A stretch of DNA of 64,000 bases from Spizellomyces punctatus DAOM BR117 (lineage: Eukaryota > Chytridiomycota > Chytridiomycetes > Spizellomycetales > Spizellomycetaceae), in the NCBI RefSeq assembly GCF_000182565.1, contig NW_015971548.1, positions 488,047 to 552,046 on the forward strand. The letters run 5' to 3'. Below the pieces are notes generated by a model. It was not told the DNA's origin, did no database searches, and worked only from the letters and a program-made list of their open reading frames with translations. Position numbers and translations under genes: made by a program. Below, one piece after another: positions 31,655 to 44,710 of the stretch; the first letter of the stretch is position 1, and every line of letters starts with the position of its first letter.

Positions 31655-33071
31655 CTACCTAGCATACACGGACCCGAACCCAACATAAATGTTTGGGTGC
31701 GAGAACTTGTGGATATTGTCCTCGAGTTCCTTCAGCTGCTGCTCCATGTTGACTTTTCTGTATGTATGTTTCAACAAGAAGCATGTGTTAGCAAAAGTAA
31801 GACTCCAATTTACAGGAAACCCAAAACAAAAACAAAACAAGAACCAACTCTTCAGACTCGCAAGAGAACACACAAACTAGAGTGACAACCCAAAATCCAC
31901 ACACACACACACAGACACATCACATCACATACACACACACACACACACACATACGCACACACACACACACACACACAAGGGAACGGGAGTAGTTATATAC
32001 CTACCTAGCAATCTTTGGCACAGTATCCACCGTCAGACTCAGCTTTTGATAATCGGAATTCAACTTTTGCCAATTCTTTTGTAAACCATCCAAAATCTCC
32101 AATCGCTCTGTTTCGGGTAACCTCACCAACCCCTCCTCTTGTTGAGCACGTTGTTGCCTCTCATTTGCAAGCTGCTCAAGAATCGTTTGGTTTCGAGTCC
32201 GTGTATCCGATTTGGAGTGGGATTGGGCATGGAGGGTTTGCGATGGATGCGGGACGGGGTCATCTTGCCGGAGATACGGTGGGACTTGGCCGTACGTCTT
32301 TTTGGTGAGGTATGAAGCTGGTGGGCTAGGTGGTTTTTTTGCCACTGTTATGCAACGAATGAGAAAAACAGAGGATTTAGTCGTAAAAAACGTGGAGTCT
32401 TTACCAGAGTTGATATTGTCTAGAGCGTTCGTCCGGACAAAGTCTTTTGTGGACGTTGACGGGAGGCGTCCGGGCTCTTTGGGTAAGTCGGCTTTGCGAA
32501 CTGTTCTATCAGGGTGCTGAGGAGGAGCTGTTGCATACAAAGAAAGAAAAAAAGCAAGACGTTAAACGGCTACTACAGTTTTTGCAAAACTATTTTTTTT
32601 AAACTCACCACGTCCAGCTCCATTCTCTCTCTCCCCTTTTTTCAAAAACTCTTTTGGATCCGGTACAGGAACTTTGAGGGGACCCATACTGGCAGCACTC
32701 TTCTTTCCCTTTTTAAACTCTTCGTGAGCCATTCCTGAGAACCTGCTCTTGTACCGCTCGGCCTTTGGAGGCACTGGTTCTTCAACTGGGATCAATTTAT
32801 AAACGCTTTCACTGAACGGATCAGAGGGCACATCTTTTTTGGATGGTTTGACCAGTGCGCTTGGATGAGGGACGGCTGCATCGATCCCTTTTTCACGGAC
32901 GGCGCTGGGCGCTGTGATGGTCACTGCGGCTTTGGTCGTAGCGTCCGATGGGAGCGCTGCGGGACGGGGACCGACGGACGGGCCTGTCATGGCTGCCTCC
33001 GGGTGGTCTACTCGACCTGGTAGAGACGCAGAGGCATGATGAGCAGGCCCCGGACCAGTACTGACAGGCAT
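31655..33071 (-). CDS. Enkurin, flagellar microtubule-associated protein
   Basis: Enkurin is an axonemal (microtubule inner) protein and calmodulin-binding adaptor, found only in organisms with motile cilia or flagella. The C-terminal domain is clear: KKPPSPPASYLTKKTYGQVP, a linker, then LPETERLEILDGLQKNWQKL, TVDTVPKIARKVNMEQQLKE and HPNIYVGF. The N-terminal half contains FSGMAHEEFKKGKKSA and KEFLKKG, as in other enkurins. The middle is Pro-rich. Introns are at 31758-32004 (247 nt, holding a CA microsatellite), 32345-32404 and 32528-32608. All frames join, giving 342 residues, longer than the animal protein because of the N-terminal extension. Confidence 0.88.
31898..31977. repeat. (CA)n microsatellite in the last enkurin intron
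   Basis: An 80-base nearly pure CA tract with a few interruptions (AGACACATCACATCACAT, ATACG). It lies inside the 247-nt intron and explains why that intron is about four times the usual length here. Confidence 0.9.
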
Positions 33072-33579
33072 CGTTTAAAAAAAAAGCAATCTGGGAGCAG
33101 AAGCAATCGTCCTCTGATAAGAAACACTTGACAGAAATTTCAAAAAGAGGATTATATAATGATCTGGATGGACAAAACTCCGCTCCTATGTAAATTTCTC
33201 CCCGTTTTAATGCCCATATCCCTTTAATCCCCCCTATTTTTTTTTGTGGATATCGGAGAATTTATTATAGATGATGATTTTTGGATGCCGACTGTTTTAC
33301 TGACATTTTTGTCGTTGATATAAAGCTCCTTCGTCTGGCAAAGATGCTGCCTGGCTATTGATTTCATGCCATTCCCCAATGGCATATCCATCAAATGCTT
33401 GCTGGGACATCTTTCGTGTTGACGAGAGCATTCGGGCACGTGCCAGCATCAAGCCTCTGATTACGCAATCCATCGCAACCCCAGGGACCTTGCTTACTCA
33501 TGTGATCATCTTCCCCCGTGTGTGCTGTCCCGTCCGTTTTGTTGGCTCATCATTACTCTTTAGTTGTCCATTGTTCAAG
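33072..33579. promoter_or_regulatory. Divergent promoter region
   Basis: About 510 bases between the start codons of enkurin (minus) and the fungal_trans regulator (plus). It is AT-rich on the enkurin side. A CACGTG palindrome is at 33437-33442. No gene was seen. Confidence 0.5.
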
Positions 33580-35912
33580 ATGAGCTTCCAGGATCACAAC
33601 TACATGGACCCGTCGACAAGTAGCACGGATCGGCAATCCCACTCGTTGACGACAGAAGAAATGTTTGGCTTTTCAATGTCTGATCCTACACTCATGTCAC
33701 CCGCGTCCATGGTCAGCCACGGCTCAACTCTTTGTGAAGGCCAGCACATGATCGACCCACTTTTGGAACAAGCTTATGACAAAGTCCAGTTGGTATGTCG
33801 GGTGAATCTTTTTGTGCTTGTCATGATTGGATCCTGACATGATCTTGCCAAACAGGATGCATCCACACTGGCTGCCCAGTCCAATATTCTTCAGGTTATT
33901 AATCAGTTTTGTGCGCATGTTCTTGATAATGCGTTCCTCCCGCGCCCTCTCTCCGCCTTTGATGATCTACCCCCCCTTCCAGACGCATACGTATTGAATG
34001 AAATTCTTTGCATCTATTTCGAAAAACTGCCTCCAACCATTGCAATCATCCACGAAGATGCCTTTTATAAATCCGCGTCATTGCCTCCCAACCAGGATAC
34101 TACTCCCATGCGTCCACCCTATCATCATAATCCCCCGCGACTCGGGTTGAGTCCTGTACTGCTGTACTCTATGATGGCGTGCGCCGCGCGATATCATCCA
34201 CAATATGAGGGCAACTCGGATATTGTCCGACAAGTCTTTTATGAAAGGGGCAAACGGTTGATGTTGGAAAATCTCGGCAAACCGGATTTGAACCTTCTCA
34301 AAGCCCTGTTGCATTTGACGCTGTTTGGTGTAGAGCATTCCTTGTGGATGGAGGCGTACATGTGGCTTGGTAACTCTGTGGCCATGGGCAGATTTTTGGG
34401 ACTGTACAAAGAGATACCTGTTATTCCTATGGGGCCTGGTGGGAACGGCGGCATTGGTGCCGAAGAAGATCTGATAGGCGGCTTGTCACTGCAGCAAATC
34501 ACTGCCGAAGAATCACGCCGATGTTGGTGGTGGATGCGCAACTATGATGCATCTGGATCTGCCGCATCAAAACGTCCCCAAATGATATCGGACGCAGAAT
34601 ACGCATCGACCCTTCTCCTTCCTTGCCCAGATTCGCTCTTTTACGCCACGCGATATGGACTGAAACCGGACACACCCGTCATCCCGCGTACACAAACATT
34701 GGATGAATTCTACAGTGAATTATTCTCGGCGGATTTGACTCACTCCTCTATTGGTCCGAATGGATACATTGCTGCCCTGACCGCCCTATTCAATCGCGTC
34801 ACCCGATTCCGGCAGCAATGCAATAATGATAATATTTTGCCCTTTTGTCCAGGTCCTGGTACGCATACCCAATTACTACGTGAATTGGAAAGGCATCAAG
34901 CGGAGCTGGATATGTGGTATGGTAAATTACCGCAATGGGTGCAAGTCTTAAATAGTGGCGTGAGGGATCCGAATGATCCCATTGTCGGGGGTGGCATGTG
35001 CTGGGAGGAACAATGGGTGAGGGAGACCTATGAATGGGGTATTGCTCTGGTATGAATACACCGTGTTCCTGAAATGGTCGTGCTGTTCTTCTCACTTTTG
35101 TGTTCTAAAGGTGATTTGGCACGCGACGGTGGCAACGCTTCATGGTAAGCACCATCCCTTGCTGACTTTTGCACGATCTCTAACACTGTCCCGTAGGCCC
35201 TGACTACAATATGATGACGATGGGCTCACAGATTGTAGGATCGCTCCAATCTATGGCAGGAACCCAGAGGCCCCCCTCTCACATCACTGCCGGGTTCATG
35301 ACAGCCGCGCGACTGGACGAAGTCCTGGCAGCCTGGCAAAACAGTCCGAGCTTTGGAAAAGCCATTGAGCATGCTGCTGTTGGCAGTCGGTTGTTGGAAG
35401 AGATGGCCGCCAGGGTTGAGGCGAAAAAGAGGAGAGACACGCCCTTTTTTGGGTATTGCGTCTGTCAGCTGGTGAGTGCCATGCATTTACATTTGTCGGG
35501 CGTGATCTGTACTCTAATGGATTTCCAGGGCCTCCTCAACCTTATTGCAGCCCGTCAACTAGCTCTCATGCAGCGCACCGCAAACCCAGATGAAACGGTA
35601 GCGTCCGTCCTCAAACACCGCGCCACGAGTAGTATTTCCATCCTTTACCACCAGTCCCAGGTCTTTAGCGCCAGTAAAACCGGCATGCAGCTTTTGGAAC
35701 GGGTCATGACAGAGATTGCTGGTGGGGAGGTTACCATGCGGGTTATGGGCGAGCTTGCTCGAGAAGGACGATCGGGCACAGAGGATGCGGCGGTGAAGGA
35801 GATGCTAGTAAGGAAGGCTATGGGGCAGACGGCTCAAAAGGTCTTGGAGGAGCCGGGCCAGTGTGCAGGCACGATGGGGATGGGAGGACAAAAGTTTGGG
35901 ACTTTGCTTTGA
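33580..35912 (+). CDS. Fungal-specific transcription-factor domain protein
   Basis: 699 residues after splicing introns at 33793-33855, 35050-35110, 35145-35196 and 35472-35528. The middle matches the fungal_trans domain (PF04082 type): LSPVLLYSMMACAARYHPQY, LLKALLHLTLFGVEHSLWME, AYMWLGNSVAMGRFLGLYKE and EESRRCWWWMRNYDA, which is the R-R-x-W-W signature. Most proteins with this domain begin with a Zn2Cys6 cluster. Here the first 75 residues (MSFQDHNYMDPSTSSTDRQS) have too few cysteines for one, so DNA binding may be lost or come from a partner. The start is the ATG at 33580; an upstream in-frame extension to 33358 also lacks a C6 pattern. Target genes are unknown. Confidence 0.8.
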
Positions 35913-36099
35913 CAGCGTATCCGATTTATATCTTTGTTGAGGGATTTTACCGAGTTGGGATTAGCAAATATTGCGTTGATGACGTACGGCGAAACAAAAC
36001 TATTTTTGTAGATATTGTCTTTTTATATATACACTTGAAATTATGCGGTAACAATGGTAGCAGTAGATGAAGAATATGTATTCGTCACATCTAGCAAAG

Positions 36100-37115
36100 C
36101 TACCTAGCAAACCCATACTTTTTCGCGGCCATCCCGTCCACGAACCCTGGCACAAAGTTTCTCAAAACAACGCCCACCCAATACTTGCTTGGGATATAAA
36201 CCTCGGTTTTCCTCAGATCCCCCGCACGGATAATCTCCCTAGCACACGTCTCAGGGTCCAATTTGGATTCACCATCCTTCTTTCCACCACCACCAGTAGC
36301 ATCCACAGCACTCTCTCTTAACCCCGTGTCCACACTCGCGGGTAAACAAATACACACTGATACGCCATACTGCTGAACCTCTATTCTCAACGAATTAAAA
36401 AACCCATTTACGGCGTGCTTACTTGCTGCGTAGAGTGATCTCGTTGGTGCCGGGAGGGATCCAGCCAGCGAAGACACAACAATAAACTTTCCTCGAGATT
36501 GCTTTAAAAGGGGCATAAAGTGTTTTGCAATGTAGATTGGAGCCAGAGTGTTTGTTTCAAATAAGGGTTGTATAATCCTTGTCGTATCCTTCTCACACAC
36601 TTGCTCAAATGGGAGGATAGATAGTATCCCCGCATTGATGACTACTGTATCGCATCCGTCTAATTGGTCTTTTGTAGCGGCAACAATTCCAAGTAGATCT
36701 GCTTCTTGAGTAATGTCGCCCACAATATACGAGGCCTGTTTGCATGTTGGAAAAGAGAGGCAGCCCGAGGTGACGGATTCTAGAAGAGCTTCCCGCCGAG
36801 CGACCAAGACAAGACGTGCGCCCCGCCGAGCATATTGTAGAGCCAGTTGTTCGCCGATACCTATCTAAAAGGTTAATGGGGCCATGTAGCATTACCACAT
36901 TTGGATAATTAACCAACCGGATGAGGCACCGAAAATGACAACCTATACGCTCAGTGAATAACATGATTCGCGTGGGGTGCTTACAATAGACATTGACATA
37001 CCCGCTCGCCCGTATGGTCTTTAAAAGTCACCGCAGTATTTCGTCTACGATATGCACGACTTAGCCAGAAACATAGCCCTGCAATAATGAGGTACGATAG
37101 CATCATTGTTTTCAT
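36100..37115 (-). CDS. Membrane-anchored short-chain dehydrogenase/reductase
   Basis: An NAD(P)H-dependent oxidoreductase of the classical SDR family, probably acting on a lipid or sterol-like substrate at the ER. The start MKTMMLSYLIIAGLCFWLSR gives a signal anchor. The Rossmann motif GASSG|IGEQLALQYARRG is split by an intron; ASYIVGDITQ and VVINAGIL follow. The catalytic Ser is in VVSSLAGSLPAP and the Tyr-Lys in SLYAASKHAV. The tail has DLRKTEVYIPSKYW and a C-terminal hydrophobic patch. Two short introns lie near 36868-36911 and 36948-37000. It resembles 11-beta-hydroxysteroid dehydrogenase and DHRS7-type enzymes. The exact substrate cannot be assigned. Confidence 0.8.
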
Positions 37116-37531
37116 TCCAGCAGCGCAACTGGATGCTTCCTGTTCGCTGATGCTTGTCCACGTGAGGATACAGCATAAGCAGCACTCGAACCATAAATCG
37201 AGGCTGGAGCCAGCTGGCGAGGCTAAGCCACTAGATACTAAAATCACATGATTGACAAGCACATGACCAAGCTGAGGCAAGATTGCGTAAATATCCGAAT
37301 GTTGCCATGTCAACTTGATTGTAAAGCCACAACCCCTTATTTATTAAGTAAGCAATTACTAAGAATGGAATAATTGCAATCTGAGTTGCGGCTAATAATA
37401 AGCCAAAAGGTCAATTTTAGATTTCACATTGAAAATATGGCTGCTGCGCTGGCAAGGGGAAAGTGTGGCGGTAGGCTCATAGCACAGGTGAGCGCTTTCT
37501 CCAACAATTTCCCGATCTGTTCATCATCATC
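37116..37531. promoter_or_regulatory. Divergent promoter region
   Basis: About 415 bases between the SDR start codon (minus) and the methyltransferase start codon (plus). Short ORFs only. No clear motif was seen. Confidence 0.45.
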
Positions 37532-38821
37532 ATGTCCAACACGGCTCGGTTCATAATCGCAGCAGTCTTTATCATCAGCACCAGTTTCTTTGTGCTGTTC
37601 TCGTTCTCTGATACTCCCGTACCCTTTATTCGAAGTGAACCTACTGATACCAAGATAACAGCCCTTGAGAATCAATTGGCTGAGCTGAAACTGGGACGGA
37701 ACGACCAAGTGGATGCCTATGTCAAGTGTTTGACCAAGCCGGAAGGGCATGAAACCTTTTACAATGTTCAACGGTGTTTGGCAGATATCAAACAGTGGGT
37801 GATTTGATCAAGTAAACAAAGGATCGAATGTGAGCTTCACGTAAAAACTTTTGTTTATTAGCAAGCACATTATGAAAGTCGTGGATGTCATTGAAAAGCT
37901 TCCGGCAGAGGAGCTGCAGCGATTTGCTGGCCAGGGGGGCTGGGATTCCGTTCCCAAATGGATTGTATTTGACCTCTTTCAACCAACGTACGAATGCAAC
38001 GCCATGGATTTCATTCGGTATGCATGTTGTGCTTAAGCTTTTTGGTGGATTGTGATTAATGGTTTGGTCCGACAGTATTGGGGCGCCATCCAAAACCGGG
38101 GATACAGGTAAATGGATCTGTACAGATAAACTGGACTTTGGCCCCCAAAAGAAATGCGTCATCTATTCCTTGGGATCGAACAACCAGTTTGACTTTGAGC
38201 AGGATATGCATCGCTTGTTTCCCGAGTGCAAGGTATGCCGCGTCGTTTTCCTTATTGAGATGAACCAAACCTGAGATCTTTTTTTTTTTTTCTTTTAGAT
38301 CCATACACTTGACTGTACGGGCAACTGGGCCGACCCTTCGACAACCTTTCACTCGTGGTGTGTAGGGGGTGAGGACAAGACGGATGATAAGGGTCGGCAA
38401 TACAAGCGCTTGTCAACCGTTTCCAAGGAGTTGGGTGTGGACACCATCTCCTTACTAAAGATGGATATAGAAAAGTACGTGTGGTAATGCCTTTGCTACT
38501 GTGGGACGCTATACTCACGATTTATCTTTATGAAACAGCTTTGAATGGCCCTTCTTCATTGACCTCCTAAACGAACCAGTCGATCACCGCCCAATGCAGA
38601 TTCTCGTTGAATTCCACGCCGGCATGCCATCTGGCAGCGTCCCCCGTCCACACGAAATTGCGCCAACACTCTTTGAGGGATGGAACAAAAACTGGGCTAT
38701 ACCTATGGTGAAAATGTTGAAATTGTTTGACCAGTTGGGGTACCGAATTGCTTGGCAGGAGAGGAACCGGTGGGGAGAGTTTGCTACTGAGATTATTCTA
38801 ATTCACGAGCGGGCGTTATGA
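37532..38821 (+). CDS. FkbM/METTL24-like type II membrane methyltransferase
   Basis: A Golgi/ER-type protein: MSNTARFIIAAVFIISTSFF forms an N-terminal anchor, followed by a short coiled segment, ITALENQLAELKL. The lumenal domain has IGAPSKTGDTGKWICTDKL (G-D-x-G-K-W-x-C signature), CVIYSLGSNNQFDFEQDM, the SAM-fold strand LLKMDIENFEWPFF, ILVEFHAGMP and a terminal EIILIHERAL. This is the layout of the methyltransferase domain found in METTL24 and related proteins. There are four introns, one with donor GTGGGT near 37797 and another carrying a T-rich tract before its acceptor near 38297. Substrate unknown; glycans are a reasonable guess from the family. Confidence 0.75.
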
Positions 38822-39160
38822 ATAGTTAGATATATTTAATTTGGTGGAAGATTACCGTATTTTATGTAGAATAGTTTGGACAAGATAGGTATATCTTAGG
38901 TTTCTGGTCATTATCAAAATAATAGCGTGGTACAGGGTTCCAATAAAGCAATAAACTTCATCTACCGTATAGAAATCTAAAGAAAACTCATTGCAAGGAG
39001 TATTTTGAAAATTGCCAATTCACAAGGTTGGGCTTTTGATGTCATTAAGAGGAGCGCTGGATGGGCAACGAACAAGGGCTTGTTCAGGTCACGTGTTGTC
39101 ATTGAGCTTGAAATGGGTTAAATGGCAAGACTAGCAAGCAACTCAACCGCCATCTCCATC
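38822..39160. other. Intergenic region upstream of GALT
   Basis: About 340 bases, AT-rich, with no gene. A CACGTG palindrome is at 39090-39095, 66 bases before the GALT start codon. Confidence 0.5.
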
Positions 39161-40589
<1,429 letters not shown>

Positions 40590-40888
40590 ATAGACATGTA
40601 AAACCTGTACTTGGATTATAATGTGATCATTGCATAATGTCATTGGCATCCTGCTCCGATGTCGATTTACACTGTCAGTTTTCCACCTATCCTTTAGTAA
40701 CCACAACCTCCATCCCCTATAAAGTGCTGTTAGCTGGCCTTCTGTTCATCTAATGCTTTGCTTCCGTGGTGTGAAGATTGAGACGCGACGCTAAGCCACC
40801 GCGGTAGTGAATTTCACCGCCGGGAAGATGGACAAGCTTTTAAAGTTTCAACCACCCATCTTTCAACAACCGCACCAACTCGCTCAAG
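40590..40888. other. Intergenic region upstream of the isomerase
   Basis: About 300 bases, holding the GALT 3' UTR and the promoter of the next gene. No other feature was seen. Confidence 0.5.
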
Positions 40889-42094
40889 ATGACAGACATT
40901 GCTACCTCATACGCTGAATTTCAAACACTGAGAATCACATCTCCAAGCGAGCATGTCCTTCACGTGGAACTCAACAGGCCAAAACAAATGAACAGCATGA
41001 ATCACCAGTAAGCGTTTATATCGTGGACGGTTGGGCCAACACTCTAGTTAAAACGAAACGCATGTATAGATTCTGGCATGACATGCGGGACGTGTTCAGA
41101 CGTATTCGTGCTGATACCAATGTCCGTGCTGTAGTCATCTCTGGGGGAGAATGCAGGATGTTTACAGCTGGGCTTGACCGTAAGGAACTTTCCGTTTTTG
41201 CTTGACCAGAGTGTCCTTGCTGAGAGATATACTGTAGTCAAGGCCTTTGGGTCCACCTTTACTACCGGCGACGAAGATCCAGCACGTAAAGCGCTCAACT
41301 TCTTGCCCCTCGTTCACGACATGCAGGAATCTTTTACGGCAATCGAAAACTGTATGCGGCCGGTTATTGTTGCTGTGCATGGAGCTTGTATTGGCGGAGG
41401 TTTGTCAGTATCGTTTCAAAGTTGTCAGCATGTGTTTTTGACGGGCGTTTTAGGAATTGATTTGATTACGGCTTGTGATATACGGTTTGCCACCAAGGAT
41501 GCCTTTTTCTCGATCAAGGAGGTCGATATTGGTCTCGCTGCAGATATTGGCACCTTGCAGAGACTGCCGAAAGTTGGTGAGTTGTCGTAATACGTGTCTG
41601 TGAAATCACGAACTGGATCTTTATACCCTGTATTCCTAGTTGGCAACGACAGTTGGGTCCGAGAACTGGCGTTCACTGGCCGTAACTTTGGTGTTGCCGA
41701 AGCCCTCCAATTCGGTCTGGTCAGCAAAATAGTTGAAAATAAGCAAGATCTCGTGGGTATGTATCAGTATTTATCCACACACTGAACTTTACTGACAATA
41801 CCCATAGCGGAGGCCATTAAAACAGCTACATTCATCGCCACCAAATCGCCCATAGCCGTTGTAGGAACAAAGCAAGTTCTAAACTATTCACGGGATCATA
41901 CAACAGCAGAGGGACTGCAGTATGTTGGACTGTGGAATGCGGCTATGACGAACACCCAGGTGAGAAATTGCATTTCGACGTTTGATGTCATGTGTCCATT
42001 TTGGATTGACCCCCAAATGGCTGGTGGTTAGGATATTCCTATTGCAATTCAAGCGAATCTGGCCAAGACGAAGCCTGTTTTCCCGAAATTGTAG
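40889..42094 (+). CDS. Delta3,5-delta2,4-dienoyl-CoA isomerase (ECH1-type)
   Basis: Crotonase-fold enzyme of fatty-acid beta-oxidation that shifts conjugated double bonds. Read over about seven short introns, it begins MTDIATSYAEFQTL, with VLHVELNRPKQMNSMN, AVVISGGECRMFTAGLD, PVIVAVHGACIGGG and DLITACDIRFATKDAFFSIK. Then comes the ECH1-specific EVDIGLAADIGTLQRLPK, which includes the catalytic Glu and Asp. It also has ELAFTGRNFGVAEALQFGLV and KSPIAVVGTKQVLNYS. The last three residues are Pro-Lys-Leu, an acceptable peroxisomal PTS1-like tail, and there is no mitochondrial presequence. A peroxisomal site is therefore likely. General enoyl-CoA hydratase activity is less likely because of the D-I-G-T motif. 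Confidence 0.88.
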
Positions 42095-42411
42095 AATGTA
42101 GGCTTTATACAGATCTGTAGAAATTACTGCAGAATATTAGGAGCATGCGTAGAATACGCGATGAAGAACGCTGTCAGTATCATTGGGCAGCTTGAGGAAT
42201 TAAGAGTACGGTCAATGGGTAGACGTGTCCATGATATACCGCCCAAATGGCGAAATCACCAATCTGGAAAAATTGCTGCCTCACATCAACAGTGGCCCGC
42301 GTAAGGAAGAAATTCATCAACAGGTCTCCATAAAACTCTTAGACAAAACGGTCTATTCTGCTTTTTATACAAGGACACATTTTCAAAAAACCACATTTGC
42401 TAAAACTGCCA
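42095..42411. other. Convergent 3' region
   Basis: About 320 bases between the isomerase stop and the TPPP-like stop. A plus-strand reading of 47 codons (start MKNAVSIIGQLEELR at 42161) is protein-like, but it is too short and unsupported to call. Confidence 0.4.
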
Positions 42412-43168
42412 CTATTTGCGAAACGCGGTAGGTACCCGTTCCTCTGAGAAATGAGCACGATCATGAGGCGTCAACGCCAAATATTTTCCTCCATTTTCCA
42501 TATCATCCAACGTGGTTATTTCTCGCAGGTTCTGGTCGACAATGACTTTGGGTATGCCTGGAGGAATGAGCGTTGCGGCGTGTTCGCGGAGCTGCCGTGG
42601 ATTCAATGTGTAGAATGTTAATAGCCATTAATTGTCCGCAGAATAAATGGATGGGCCATATACCTTGTCTATGGAAGGATATGACTTGTTGAGAACGATA
42701 TCCTCACCGTGGGAGTATCGCTCAGCATATTCAAAAATCTTGATTTTCTTTGCGGTAACTCCAATATCCGATTCACGAGATTTGGATCGAACAATGGGCT
42801 TTTCCCTCTACAAAAAAAAAAAAGTCCAAAAACGTACATCAACATCCTCACTCTATTTTCAATCCTTGACCCAATCAAAAACATACATCAACCCTCTCCC
42901 TCAAATCTTGATCACTTCCAAAAGGTACGTGACCACGATGCGCAGAGGTAGTGTTTCCATCGTACTCGACAAGATCCTTCCGGCCCGCCATTCCACGTCC
43001 ATGGCCTTCCTCGTCAAATCTTTGTTTATGCGTACCCTACAGAACATTCAATAAAGAACCAATGTGGGTTCGTGTTCATCAAAGTTGTGAACGTACTGTG
43101 TAGGTTCGAGGATCCGTCAAGCGGGCAGTCACATCCGCTGCGCGAGGTGCAAGGTGCTCAGTGCTCAT
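42412..43168 (-). CDS. TPPP/p25-alpha-like flagellar protein
   Basis: Tubulin polymerisation-promoting proteins bundle microtubules and in protists and chytrids are tied to the flagellum. Four exons (43097-43168, 42929-43036, 42664-42807, 42412-42591) all end in phase 0 and give 167 residues. The signature is in exons 1-2: ARLTDPRTYT|GTHKQRFDEEGHGRGMAGR, followed by DLVEYDGN, the p25 C-terminal core with the conserved G-T-H-K-x-R-F-D. The second half (IFEYAERYSHGEDIVLNKSY, then LREHAATLIPPGIPKV) is not part of standard p25 and resembles no family I can name. The N-terminal EF-hand-like part of animal TPPP is absent. Confidence 0.78.
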
Positions 43169-44193
43169 ATCTGGAAAATTGTATAATTGGTTTGTACTAA
43201 CAAAGAGCGGGAAGGAAAATAAACTCTTGCTTTTTATGCCTTTTGTTTAGCTGCCAATGACGACATGTTTGTTTCAGCAAGTGGGTATTAACAATCGACC
43301 GAATTTTTGGGGGATGTCACATCACGAGATGTGGATAAGGGGTTGTGAGGTCATGTTGATGTGTGTTTGTCCAATGCTTGTATTGGATGTTTGCTATATG
43401 CATTTTCGTTGGGGGTGATGGTGTTGAACATGCTCCCAGCATAGCGCTGGTGGACAGTAAAAGTTATCCTGTAATTACAGCACTGTCCAAAATGGAATGC
43501 TATGGCAGGCTCCTTGCGATATCTACAAGACACGATTTTAGATTTAGATAGATCAGATTCGACAAAGCCTTGCTCTGTAGATCTCAGCAGCAAAACCTAT
43601 CAGTTCCTGATTAGCATCGTTACAGTTTGCAAGAGAGCTGTTCAATGTCGCATACCTGCGACAGCTCTGGTCGGAGCCGTCGGAGTCCATCATGTATGAT
43701 GACATAAGCCGCAAAATGGTTCACGTGGAGGGTAGGTTCAGAGAACTCTTATTTCGATCTGCCTTTGGAGGTCGTATCATTGCAATTGCTGTGTCAATCA
43801 TATTGATTTAATCAATGGTTTGTTAGGGTGACATGCAGTAGCGACGATGTAAAGGTTGGATCTAGTTATGCAGATAAGCATTCGTAATTGTTATCGTTAT
43901 TCGCCGCATGGTCTGCGTCCACAAGTACTGGAACTACTCATGCTGCACCACAACATGTGCCTTATGTACCGCTTGAGCTTGGAAATGGGCAGGGAACAAT
44001 AACGCAAGGAATATAATAACATGCAATTCACGAAGCAATGGCTCAAAGATACTAGTAGGAAGGCTGAATCAATTGCATGTACAGTATAGTAACATCTAGG
44101 CGTGGCTTTGTTTGTGGCTTGTCTTTGATTAGTGCGCCACAGTGTTTGGATGCAGCTATTTGAGATTCCGCTGTCTTTACACAATTCCAAGTA
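43169..44193. other. Intergenic region, about 1 kb
   Basis: Only short ORFs in all frames and no family-level match. A CACGTG palindrome lies at 43722-43727. It probably contains the promoter of the TPPP-like gene and that of the next small gene. Confidence 0.45.
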
Positions 44194-44710
44194 ATGCTCT
44201 CTAAGCGTCCATATGATCAATTGCGAAAGCAGTTTGTTCAAGGTATGTTTGCACCGCTGTCCCACTTTAGCCTCACCCACCGACATTTCAAATCCCAAAT
44301 AGGGTCGTTACCGGACCTTCTCCGGGACAAGGTGGTGTCGGTCTCAGAGTGGGATCGATCGCAATTGGCAGCTTTAAAGCAGGTAGTAGAGGAGAATGTC
44401 CCTGTTGAGAAGGTCGTTCCCGCGGTTTATGTTGGGAGTGAGGAGGGTGAGTAGGCCTAGAAACACTCTTTAAATATCTTGGGTCAGGTGAATCGTTGGT
44501 TGGGAAGTTGTTGGGTCAAAATGTTTAGTGCACACTTTTTTTTTTTTTGCAGTCCGGACGTGTCCCGACAATCAGGCTTCTGGACCTTTTCATGGAGTAT
44601 CACTGGAAATTAACAGTCATCTATTATGCGGATTCGTTCATGTAGCTCCTTGTCGCACGCTACATCAAGCAACACCAATTACAATTATGAATGCTCGCCT
44701 GCCGAACTAG
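44194..44710 (+). CDS. Uncertain small spliced gene
   Basis: A possible three-exon gene. Exon 1 starts MLSKRPYDQLRKQFVQ. A clean intron (44243-44302, donor GTATGT) leads to GSLPDLLRDKVVSVSEWDRS and VEENVPVEKVVPAVYVGSEE. A second intron (44447-44552, donor GTGAGT, acceptor after a T-run) leads to exon 3. By phase, exon 3 reads VRTCPDNQASGPFHGVSLEI and ends at 44710, about 117 residues in all. A different frame of exon 3 (GRVPTIRLLDLFMEYHWKL) is also protein-like. I recognise no family. The splice signals are the main support. Confidence 0.35.

Noticed and set aside
42161..42304. 47-codon ORF between the isomerase and TPPP-like genes
   Set aside because: Short, with no convincing splice partner or family. 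It lies in a convergent 3' region.
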